Positions 1 to 5,457 of a stretch of 10,839 nt of DNA are shown piece after piece (within the stretch, counting starts at the first letter, position 1; each line of letters opens with the position of its first letter). Source of the stretch: an uncultured Eubacteriales bacterium (GTDB lineage Bacteria > Bacillota > Clostridia > Oscillospirales > CAG-272); assembly GCA_902491535.1 (NCBI GenBank), contig CABUHS010000048.1:1-10839 (forward strand), read 5' to 3'. The translations under genes were made by a program, and so were the position numbers. Under the pieces are notes generated by a model. That model saw nothing but the letters and a program-made list of their open reading frames with translations, had not been told where the DNA came from and searched no databases.

Positions 1-166
1 AACGGACACTGCGTGTCCTACACCTCATCCACCGCTAACGCGGTCCCCCTTCCCCAAAGATGCGACCGAATTTTCCCTTTAATGGATTCGTACACGCATC
101 TTTCAAAATCATATTTGCATAGCAAATATGATTCCCGTATTCGGGAAAAGCGAAAGGGGGGAAGGC
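1..166 (+). repeat. Structured dispersed repeat, copy 1 (possibly cut by the window edge)
   Basis: The element begins with a small hairpin (4-9 with 13-18, GGACAC/GTGTCC), then TACACCTCATC (19-29), a second hairpin (31-35 with 40-44), and a CCTTCCCC run (48-55). A 9-bp long-range stem follows (56-64 AAAGATGCG with 95-103 CGCATCTTT). Next come a perfect 12-bp stem with a 3-base loop (107-118 with 122-133) and a TTCCCG/CGGGAA hairpin (132-137 with 142-147). A GGGGAAGG run at 157-164 could pair back to the CCTTCCCC run and close the whole structure. The reverse complement of 3448-3638 matches the same order of parts. Downstream of about 166 the similarity stops and no second terminal repeat is seen, so this copy looks truncated or diverged on its right. 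Function is unknown; a MITE-like non-autonomous element or a structured RNA are both possible. Confidence 0.8.
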
Positions 167-235
167 TCCCGTTTAAGACGGCTTAGTCGGACTTATAGCC
201 AAAACTTATCACTTATGACACCTTACGTCTCACCC

Positions 236-280
236 ATATTCAAAAAGGCGGTCATACTGACCGATCGCCTTTTTGAATAT
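236..280. repeat. Perfect 15-bp hairpin with nested inner stem
   Basis: Bases 236-250 pair perfectly with 266-280; the outer arm reads ATATTCAAAAAGGCG. Inside the loop, GTCA (251-254) pairs with TGAC (258-261) across TAC. The arm ends CGCCTTTTTGAATAT, so the second half holds a run of five T and the fold could act as an intrinsic terminator in either direction, but the T-run lies inside the stem, which makes this uncertain. It sits between the truncated repeat copy at 1-166 and the hairpins before hisB. Confidence 0.6.
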
Positions 281-287
281 ATAAAAC

Positions 288-340
288 CTCCTACTGTCTG
301 CCGCTGCGTTGCTGCGCAACGCATAAAGCGGAGAGTAGGG
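288..340 (+). other. Branched stem-loop in the hisB upstream region
   Basis: A nested fold is visible. CCTACT (290-295) pairs with AGTAGG (334-339), CCGC (301-304) pairs with GCGG (328-331), and TGCGTTG (305-311) pairs with CAACGCA (317-323) around the loop CTGCG. Small bulges separate the stems. No coding potential or known RNA family was recognised. It may be part of a longer structured untranslated leader of the hisB operon or of another degenerate repeat. Confidence 0.4.
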
Positions 341-341
341 C

Positions 342-410
342 GATGAAAAAGCTTCGCTTTATCATCCAAAAAAGCTGACGCTTTTTTCTCCGAATTAAGT
401 TTTACAAAGA
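342..410. repeat. A-tract/T-tract hairpin repeat, unit 1
   Basis: There are two consecutive hairpins. The first, 342-366, pairs GATGAAAAAGC with GCTTTATCATC with one mismatch. The second pairs AAAAAAGC (368-375) with GCTTTTTT (380-387) around TGAC. The tail CTCCGAATTAAGTTTTACAAAG follows (388 onward), recognisable as the conserved tail of the units at 5145, 8419, 8487 and 10593. A-tract and T-tract on the two sides make the core resemble a bidirectional intrinsic terminator. Confidence 0.65.
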
Positions 411-456
411 GTTGGAACCGCCGCACGGTTCGTTCCCTTTGGTAATCTTTCTTTGG

Positions 457-492
457 CAAGCGTTTCTTTCTTTTATAAGAAAGAAATGTTTG
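457..492 (+). other. 16-bp hairpin, G-U pairs on plus-strand RNA
   Basis: Bases 457-472 pair with 477-492 around a TTAT loop. Fourteen pairs are Watson-Crick and two are G-U (460 with 489, 462 with 487). The wobbles are allowed only in plus-strand RNA; in minus-strand RNA they would be A-C mismatches. This hints that the fold acts in the transcript reading toward hisB. The upstream flank TTTGGCAA also resembles the tail of the dispersed hairpin repeat family. Confidence 0.5.
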
Positions 493-505
493 AAATAAGT
501 AACTT

Positions 506-590
506 GAAAGTCTGCGATTACTTAGACTTTCGCTATATGTTCTTCATAAAACAACATATCACCATGAAGTCTGCTATCACTCAGACTTTC
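506..590 (+). promoter_or_regulatory. Duplicated hairpin leader upstream of hisB
   Basis: Two similar hairpins flank a third. GAAAGTCT (506-513) pairs with AGACTTTC (524-531). ATATGTT (535-541) pairs with AACATAT (553-559). AAGTCTG (567-573) pairs with CAGACTT (582-588). The first and third are imperfect copies of each other and both end in AGACTTTCGCT. Segment 2 (524-529) can also pair with segment 3 (567-572), giving two mutually exclusive folds, as in attenuators. No histidine-codon leader peptide, T-box sequence or clean U-run after the last stem was found, so a regulatory role is only a suggestion. Confidence 0.4.
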
Positions 591-647
591 GCTTTTAACT
601 TTTAATTTGAAATTAAGAAAAATCCTGTTACGAAAGGAACCAATCTT

Positions 648-1235
648 ATGAGAACGGCAACCGTAAAAAGAAAAACAGCCGAGACCGACATATTGCTTGA
701 GCTTTCGCTCGACGGAAAAGGCGGCAGCAGCATTTCGACAGGCTGCGGCTTTCTCGATCATATGCTCACTCTCTTTGCAAAGCACGGACGCTTTGACCTG
801 ACCGTGAAATGCATCGGGGACACCGAGGTCGACTATCATCATACTGTCGAGGATATCGGCATATCGCTCGGCGAAGCTTTTGCCATAGCGCTCGGCGATA
901 AAAGAGGAATATGCCGCTACGGCGATACGACGCTTCCGATGGACGAGGCTCTTGTGCTTACGGCGGTCGATCTCTCGGGACGCGCACAGCTCGGCTACGC
1001 TCTCGATATCCCGTCCGAAAAGGTCGGCGATTTTGACACCGAGCTTTGCGAAGAATTCTGGCTCGGTTTCGTAAGAAGCTGCGCCTGCGCGCTTCACTTG
1101 CGCAGTCTCTCGGGAACTAACTCACACCATATAATCGAGGGCGCGTTTAAATCTGCGGCGCGCACACTCAGAAAGGCGGTCGCGGCCGATCCCGATTTTG
1201 CGGACGAAATACCGTCGACCAAGGGTATCTTATAA
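648..1235 (+). CDS. hisB: Imidazoleglycerol-phosphate dehydratase
   Basis: A 195-residue cytosolic enzyme that removes water from imidazole-glycerol phosphate to give imidazole-acetol phosphate, a mid-pathway step of histidine synthesis. The length is that of the monofunctional bacterial enzyme, with no phosphatase domain attached; that activity is supplied by hisK further down. Family motifs are present: GFLDHM (34-39), HHTVEDIGI (64-72), NSHHIIEG (158-165) and the C-terminal PSTKGIL. The histidines and glutamates in these motifs bind the Mn ions of the active site in known family members. The ATG at 648 has GAAAGGAA upstream (632-639). The stop overlaps the hisH start (TAATG), so the two are translationally coupled. 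No promoter is obvious directly upstream; the gene may belong to a transcript that starts before the window. Confidence 0.97.
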   Translation: MRTATVKRKTAETDILLELSLDGKGGSSISTGCGFLDHMLTLFAKHGRFDLTVKCIGDTEVDYHHTVEDIGISLGEAFAIALGDKRGICRYGDTTLPMDEALVLTAVDLSGRAQLGYALDIPSEKVGDFDTELCEEFWLGFVRSCACALHLRSLSGTNSHHIIEGAFKSAARTLRKAVAADPDFADEIPSTKGIL

Positions 1236-1861
1236 TGATTGCAATCGTTGATTACGGCGTCGGCAACCTCTTCTCGCTGAAAAGCTCTTTTGCGGCTATC
1301 GGCGCGGAGGTGACTGTCACATCTTCGCCTGCGGAGCTTGAAAGCGCCGACAGCATAATCCTGCCCGGAGTGGGCGCGTTCGGTGACGCGGCAAAAAAGC
1401 TGCGCGATTCCGGACTTGACAGCGTCCTGAAAGCGCAGGCAGCAAAGGGAAAGCCGCTCATGGGAATATGTCTCGGCATGCAGCTGCTCTTCGAGCGCGG
1501 CTATGAATACGGCGAGCATGAGGGTCTCGGACTCATAGGCGGTTCTGTCCGCCCGATATCAGAGGTCATTCCCGAAGTACTCAAAATACCGCATATCGGC
1601 TGGAACGCGCTCGATATAAAGCGCGAAAGCCCTATCTTTAAGTATATCAAAAACGGCGATCACGTGTATTTTGTTCATTCATACTATGCCGCAGAATGCA
1701 CAGAAAGCGTAATTGCAGACGCTGAATACGGCGCGCCTCTGACCGCCGCGGTTCAGAGAGAAAACGTGTTCGGCTGTCAGTTCCACCCAGAAAAGAGCGG
1801 AGCTGTCGGACTTAACATTCTCCGCGCGTTCGCGGAGCTTCGGGAGGAAACCTTATGCTGA
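1235..1861 (+). CDS. hisH: Imidazole glycerol phosphate synthase, glutamine amidotransferase subunit
   Basis: A 208-residue class I glutamine amidotransferase. It releases ammonia from glutamine and channels it into HisF, which makes imidazole-glycerol phosphate and AICAR. Visible signatures are the N-terminal DYGVGNL, the oxyanion-region GVGAFGD, the nucleophile motif GICLGMQLLFE with Cys79, the FVHSYYA segment, and FHPEKSG with His184 and Glu186 completing the catalytic triad. The length fits the family. The ATG at 1235 shares one base with the hisB stop; AAGGG within the hisB 3' end (about 1220-1224) is the likely ribosome site. The gene overlaps hisA by 7 bases. HisF, its obligate partner, is two genes downstream, the usual hisH-hisA-hisF order. 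Confidence 0.97.
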   Translation: MIAIVDYGVGNLFSLKSSFAAIGAEVTVTSSPAELESADSIILPGVGAFGDAAKKLRDSGLDSVLKAQAAKGKPLMGICLGMQLLFERGYEYGEHEGLGLIGGSVRPISEVIPEVLKIPHIGWNALDIKRESPIFKYIKNGDHVYFVHSYYAAECTESVIADAEYGAPLTAAVQRENVFGCQFHPEKSGAVGLNILRAFAELREETLC

Positions 1862-2568
1862 TATATCCTGCAATAGATCTTTATGAGGGAAAGGCTGTAC
1901 GCCTTTACAAGGGCGATTACGGCAACATGACCGTTTACAGCGACGATCCGCCCGCAGTTGCGGAGCATTTCGCGCAATGCGGCGCAACGCATATGCATAT
2001 AGTCGATCTTGAGGGCGCGAAAAACGGAAGCACACCTAATTTTGAAACTGTTTTGGAGATAAAACGCCGCGGCGGACTTTTCTGCGAGATAGGAGGCGGA
2101 ATCCGGAGCATGGAGACGATCGCGCGATATGCCGACGCAGGTATAGACCGTGTCATACTCGGCACTGCGGCTGTCACCGAGCCGGGCTTCGTCGCGCAGG
2201 CGGTAAAAAAGTACGGCGATAAGATAGCGGTCGGCATAGATATAAAGGACGGCTTCGTCGCTATAAAGGGATGGACGGAGAAATCGGAATATTCCGCGTT
2301 TGATTTTTGTGCGATTATGCAGGAAGCAGGCGTCGGGACGCTTATCTGCACCGATATCTCGAAAGACGGAGCGATGCAGGGAACGAATCATGAGCTGTAC
2401 AGCGAGCTTATGCGGCGGTTTGACATGCAGATAATAGCTTCAGGCGGCGTTTCCTCTCTGGACGATGTTATCCGCCTTTCACGCGCAGGTGTGTACGGCG
2501 CGATCATCGGCAAGGCGTACTATACCGGAGCAATTGATCTGAAAAAGGCTGTCGAGGTGTCAAAATGA
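1855..2568 (+). CDS. hisA: ProFAR isomerase, (beta/alpha)8 barrel
   Basis: A 237-residue TIM barrel that opens the ribose of ProFAR (an Amadori rearrangement) to give PRFAR, the substrate of HisH-HisF. The two catalytic aspartates sit at the expected places: Asp8 in YPAIDLYEG and Asp129 in GIDIKDG. Phosphate-binding glycine loops are visible as EIGGGIRS (around 78-85) and IASGGVSS near the C-terminus. Trp140 follows the second aspartate, typical of HisA rather than the dual-substrate PriA, though sequence alone cannot exclude dual use. The start lies inside the end of hisH with GGGAGG just upstream (about 1842-1848). The stop overlaps the hisF ATG (ATGA). Confidence 0.96.
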   Translation: MLIYPAIDLYEGKAVRLYKGDYGNMTVYSDDPPAVAEHFAQCGATHMHIVDLEGAKNGSTPNFETVLEIKRRGGLFCEIGGGIRSMETIARYADAGIDRVILGTAAVTEPGFVAQAVKKYGDKIAVGIDIKDGFVAIKGWTEKSEYSAFDFCAIMQEAGVGTLICTDISKDGAMQGTNHELYSELMRRFDMQIIASGGVSSLDDVIRLSRAGVYGAIIGKAYYTGAIDLKKAVEVSK

Positions 2569-3323
2569 TTACAAAGAGAATTATCCCGTGTCTGGACGTA
2601 AAAAACGGACGCGTTGTCAAGGGCGTTAATTTCGGGGGACTTCAGGACGTTTCTTCGCCCGTCGAGCTGGCTGAATACTATAGCCGCAGCGGCGCCGACG
2701 AGCTTGTTTTTTACGATATTACCGCGTCGTCGGACGGAAGAGCGCTGTTTACCGACATTTTGTGCGAGACTGCAAGGCGCGTGTTCATACCGCTCACCGT
2801 AGGCGGCGGAATAAATACGGTCGCCGATTTCGACCGCGTGCTTAAATGCGGAGCGGACAAGGTCAGCGTAAATTCGGGTGCGATCCGAAATCCGTCGCTG
2901 GTATATGAGGCGGCGAAGCTGTACGGAGATCAGTGCGTCGTGCTTTCGGCGGATATAAAGCGTGTTGACGGCGTTTTCCGTGTGTTTGCCAAGGGCGGCA
3001 GGGAGAACACCGGCATGGAAGCTATCGAGTGGATAAAGCGCTGCGTTGACAGCGGCGCAGGCGAGGTGGTCGTAAATTCGATCGATACGGACGGTGTAAA
3101 AAACGGCTTTGATATCGAGATGCTCAGAGCAGTGACCGAGGCGGTATCCGTTCCGGTAATCGCTTCGGGCGGAGCGGGAAAGATGCAGGATTTTATCGAT
3201 CTGTTTAAGGCTCTGCCTAAGGTAGACGCAGGTCTCGCCGCATCGGTGTTCCATTTCGGAGAGGTGAACATCGCCGATCTCAAGGCGGCGATGGCGCGCG
3301 AGGGAATAAGCGCGAGGATATAA
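2565..3323 (+). CDS. hisF: Imidazole glycerol phosphate synthase, cyclase subunit
   Basis: A 252-residue (beta/alpha)8 barrel that uses ammonia delivered by HisH to convert PRFAR into imidazole-glycerol phosphate plus AICAR. Landmarks are Asp11 in PCLDVKNGRVVKG, Asp130 in SADIKR, NSIDTDGVKNG with Asp174 and Asp176, TVGGGI near 78-83 and ASGGAG in the second phosphate site. The length and motifs are those of a complete, active enzyme. The ATG overlaps the hisA stop by 4 bases with GAGGTG just upstream. It is the last gene of the first his block. About 35 bases after its stop a 275-bp repeat element begins, which separates it from hisIE. Confidence 0.97.
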   Translation: MITKRIIPCLDVKNGRVVKGVNFGGLQDVSSPVELAEYYSRSGADELVFYDITASSDGRALFTDILCETARRVFIPLTVGGGINTVADFDRVLKCGADKVSVNSGAIRNPSLVYEAAKLYGDQCVVLSADIKRVDGVFRVFAKGGRENTGMEAIEWIKRCVDSGAGEVVVNSIDTDGVKNGFDIEMLRAVTEAVSVPVIASGGAGKMQDFIDLFKALPKVDAGLAASVFHFGEVNIADLKAAMAREGISARI

Positions 3324-3356
3324 CTCCGTTTTTGAACAATTGCTATCGTATGTATG

Positions 3357-3636
3357 ACGCTTGCTACGCAAGCTACACCTCATCAGTCGCTGTTCAGCGA
3401 CAGCTTCCCCCGGGGGGAAGCCTGACAAGTTCAGCAAATATTTCTAAGCCTTCCCCTCTTTCGTTTTTCCCGAATACGGGAATCATATTTGCACAGCAAA
3501 TATGATTTAGAAAGGTGCGTGTACGAATTTATTAAAGGGAAAATACGGCCGCACCTTTGGGGAAAAAGTGGGCGGCGCAGCCGCTCGATATGCGAAAACT
3601 TCGTTATCGCGAGGTGTAGGACACTCAGTGTCCGTT
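3357..3636. mobile_element. MITE-like element between hisF and hisIE (copy 2 of the repeat)
   Basis: Both ends carry the same module in opposite orientation: a 6-bp hairpin with a 3-base loop, followed inward by TACACCTC. On the left the hairpin is 3359-3364 with 3368-3373, and TACACCTC is at 3374-3381. On the right GAGGTGTA is at 3611-3618 and the hairpin is 3619-3624 with 3628-3633. The core (3448-3638) is the inverted copy of 1-166 and keeps the 12-bp stem (3481-3492 with 3496-3507) and the 9-bp stem (3511-3519 with 3550-3558). Further hairpins lie at 3386-3391/3396-3401 and in the C-run/G-run at 3403-3421. It has no coding capacity. The inverted ends suggest a non-autonomous transposable element, but no target duplication was confirmed. 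Confidence 0.7.
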
Positions 3637-3640
3637 TTTT
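3619..3640 (+). terminator. Possible weak intrinsic terminator at element end
   Basis: GGACAC (3619-3624) pairs with GTGTCC (3628-3633) across TCA, and G followed by six T (3635-3640) comes next. Form and position fit a Rho-independent terminator reading toward hisIE, though a 6-bp stem is short. If it works it would lower hisIE-hisK expression relative to hisBHAF. It coincides with the right end of the mobile element, so the likeness may be incidental. Confidence 0.4.
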
Positions 3641-3696
3641 AACAAGAGATATCGGCGCATCTTAACGGCGCTAAGGTCAGAAAGGATTTTACTGAA

Positions 3697-4347
3697 ATGA
3701 TAAACATAGACGAGCTTAAATTTGACGAAAAGGGTCTTATCCCCGCGATCGTGGTAGATTCGGTCAGCAAAAAGGTTCTCACTCTCGCGTATATGAACAG
3801 AGAGAGCCTTAAAATATCGCTTGAAAAGGAGCTTACCTGCTTCTGGAGCCGCTCAAGACAGGAGCTTTGGCTCAAGGGCGAGACGAGCGGAAACTATCAG
3901 CACATCGTATCGGTAACCGCAGACTGCGACAAGGACGCACTTGTCATAGTTGTTGAGCCTGACGGTCCTGCATGCCATACGGGAAGCTTTTCCTGCTTCG
4001 AAAATCCTGTTTTCGAGAGCGAGGAGCGCCATGAGTTCTCATACGAGGGACTTATGAAGCTGATCGAGGGCAGAAAGAGCGAGAAAAAGGAAGGCTCATA
4101 CACAACATATCTGTTCGAAAAGGGACTCGACAAGATACTTAAAAAGGTCGGCGAGGAAAGCACAGAGGTTATTATCGCAGCCAAGGATCAGGACAAGGCG
4201 GAAACGGTATACGAGATTGCGGATCTTGCTTACCACGTTATGGTACTTATGATCGAGGCAGGCATCAGCCTTGAGGATATCCACCGCGAGCTTGCGTCGC
4301 GCCATGTCATCGACCACAAGGTGAAGCAGGAGAAGATGACGAAATGA
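3697..4347 (+). CDS. hisIE: Bifunctional phosphoribosyl-AMP cyclohydrolase / phosphoribosyl-ATP pyrophosphohydrolase
   Basis: A 216-residue fusion enzyme. The C-terminal HisE domain hydrolyses phosphoribosyl-ATP to phosphoribosyl-AMP; the N-terminal HisI domain then opens the adenine ring to give ProFAR for HisA. HisI (about 1-105) shows FWSRSRQELWLKGETSGN, the Mg-binding cluster Asp76/Asp78/Asp80 around Cys77, and the Zn-site cysteines Cys93 (in PACHTG) and Cys100. HisE (about 132-212) shows FEKGLDKILKKVGEESTEV with Glu153, Glu154 and Glu157, then the YEIADLAYH helix with Glu173 and Asp176, the expected metal ligands of the MazG-like fold. The ATG at 3697 has AAAGGA at 3681-3686. It is separated from hisF by the repeat element but overlaps hisK by 4 bases. 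Confidence 0.96.
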   Translation: MINIDELKFDEKGLIPAIVVDSVSKKVLTLAYMNRESLKISLEKELTCFWSRSRQELWLKGETSGNYQHIVSVTADCDKDALVIVVEPDGPACHTGSFSCFENPVFESEERHEFSYEGLMKLIEGRKSEKKEGSYTTYLFEKGLDKILKKVGEESTEVIIAAKDQDKAETVYEIADLAYHVMVLMIEAGISLEDIHRELASRHVIDHKVKQEKMTK

Positions 4348-5087
4348 TCCGCGCCGATCTGCATGTTCACACCGTTTTCAGCGACGGCAAAAGCACTCCG
4401 GAGGAATATGTAAACGCGGCGCTTGCGATGGACATGACGCGTCTCGGATTTTCGGATCATTCGTATACGCCGTTTGATGAGAGCTACTGTATCCCGCGTG
4501 CGCGCGTGCAGGAATACCGGGAATGCATAGCCGCGCTGAAAGAGCAGTATGCCGGCAGACTGGAGATACTTTGCGGAGTCGAGCAGGACTTCTATTCGGG
4601 CAGACCGACCGAAAAATACGACTATGTTATAGGCTCGGTTCATTATCTTAAGCTCGGCGATGAGTATGTTCCTGTCGACGAGTCGCCCGATATCCTGCGC
4701 GGCGCGGCGGAGCGGTTCTTCGGCGGCGATATGTATGCGCTTGCCGCAGAATATTACCGCACCGTCGCACAGGTAGCCGACTGCACCGGATGCGATATTA
4801 TCGGGCATTTTGATCTGATAGCGAAATTCTGCGAGCGCACCGCGCTGCTTGACGAGTCGGACAGACGCTATACCGAATGCGCCGAGGCGGCGGCGCTCAG
4901 TCTTATAAAGACCGGACTGCCGTTCGAAATAAACACGGGAGCGGTCTCGCGCGGACACCGCAGTGAGCCGTACCCCTCTCTGCGTCTGATAGACTTCATA
5001 AAGGATCACGGCGGAAGATTTATTCTTTCGAGCGACAGCCACTGTGCCGATACCCTCTGCGGACATTTCGAAGAATATAAACGGTAA
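4344..5087 (+). CDS. hisK: Histidinol-phosphatase, PHP family
   Basis: A 247-residue PHP-fold metal-dependent phosphatase that converts histidinol phosphate to histidinol; the linkage to hisIE makes this role much likelier than another PHP function. Metal-ligand motifs in order: HVHTVFSDG (His7, His9, Asp14), FSDHS (Asp38, His39), GVEQD (Glu80), GSVHY (His100), GHFDL (His155) and SSDSH (Asp231, His233). The start overlaps the hisIE stop (ATGA), with GGAGAAG just before. The protein ends at GHFEEYKR only 14 residues after the last metal ligand. Many relatives carry a further helix and strand there, so the C-terminus may be shortened; a repeat unit starts a few bases after the stop. The symbol hisJ is also used for this family. 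Confidence 0.92.
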   Translation: MIRADLHVHTVFSDGKSTPEEYVNAALAMDMTRLGFSDHSYTPFDESYCIPRARVQEYRECIAALKEQYAGRLEILCGVEQDFYSGRPTEKYDYVIGSVHYLKLGDEYVPVDESPDILRGAAERFFGGDMYALAAEYYRTVAQVADCTGCDIIGHFDLIAKFCERTALLDESDRRYTECAEAAALSLIKTGLPFEINTGAVSRGHRSEPYPSLRLIDFIKDHGGRFILSSDSHCADTLCGHFEEYKR

Positions 5088-5094
5088 AAGCAGC

Positions 5095-5232
5095 AAAGAA
5101 AAAAGCTTCGCTTTTATCTTTCAAAAAAAGCTGGCGCTTTTTTTCTTCGAATTGGGTTAGCAAGAACTTGCGCTGTATCGTTCAAAAAAGCGGAGCTTCA
5201 GCTCCGCTTTTTTCTTCGAATCAAGTTTGCGC
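5095..5232. repeat. Two tandem A-tract/T-tract hairpin repeat units after hisK
   Basis: The first unit has AAAAAAAGC (5123-5131) pairing with GCTTTTTTT (5136-5144) around TGGC. The second has a perfect 13-bp stem (5184-5196 with 5201-5213) around TTCA. Each core is followed by the family tail: TTCGAATTGGGTTAGCAAGA from 5146 and TTCGAATCAAGTTTGC from 5215. Each is preceded by a short TATC(T/G)TTC motif. The second hairpin, followed by T6, is a strong candidate for the terminator of the hisIE-hisK transcript. The remaining 5233-5350 shows no gene or fold that I can support. Confidence 0.75.
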
Positions 5233-5350
5233 AGCGCAGCGCATTCCCCTTTACAGGTTCAGCAGTGATGCAAGGAGGCATTCTGCGTAAAAAGCTTAAA
5301 AATCAAAGATCAACGGCTTGCAGTTTTTGTCGAATTTTTCGGATTTAGTT

Positions 5351-5377
5351 AAATATTACAATACTATTGTAATATTT
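5351..5377. promoter_or_regulatory. Perfect 12-bp dyad, probable operator
   Basis: AAATATTACAAT (5351-5362) and ATTGTAATATTT (5366-5377) form a perfect inverted repeat with an ACT spacer, ending 3 bases before the -35 box at 5381. Position and symmetry suit a dimeric transcription factor, acting as activator from upstream or repressor by steric block. The regulator is unknown; the half-site ATTACAAT is not assigned to any family here. Confidence 0.7.
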
Positions 5378-5380
5378 TGC

Positions 5381-5409
5381 TTGACATCATTAAAATACTT
5401 TGGTATACT
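5381..5409 (+). promoter_or_regulatory. Near-consensus sigma-A promoter with extended -10
   Basis: TTGACA (5381-5386) and TATACT (5404-5409) are separated by exactly 17 bases, with TG at 5401-5402 giving an extended -10. Transcription would begin near 5416, leaving about 40 bases of leader with GGGAGGAAAG just before the ATG at 5458. This rules out in-frame starts upstream of 5416 for the following gene. Confidence 0.85.
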
Positions 5410-5457
5410 AATATTGTACTTTTAATATTATATACATATATACTGGGAGGAAAGAAA

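Noticed and set aside
564..605. Short ATG frame (13 codons) in the hisB leader as a histidine leader peptide
   Set aside because: No ribosome site precedes it and it contains no histidine codons.
1..647. T-box riboswitch for histidine upstream of hisB
   Set aside because: The conserved AGGGTGG-type T-box sequence and a terminator/antiterminator pair are absent.
2520..3437. Long minus-strand open frame opposite hisF, and similar ones opposite hisA, hisB and the zinc-ribbon gene
   Set aside because: They lie wholly or mostly over well-identified enzymes, have no ribosome site or family motifs, and follow from the codon bias of the real genes.
5261..5350. Small peptide of about 26 residues starting MQGGILRKK
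   Set aside because: The GGAGG lies inside the frame after the ATG rather than before it, and no promoter or conservation evidence is available.
5377..5457. Upstream TTG start for the large zinc-ribbon protein, adding 27 hydrophobic residues
   Set aside because: It would begin within the operator, upstream of the -35 box; the ATG at 5458 has a perfect ribosome site and gives the usual MFCPKCGG start.
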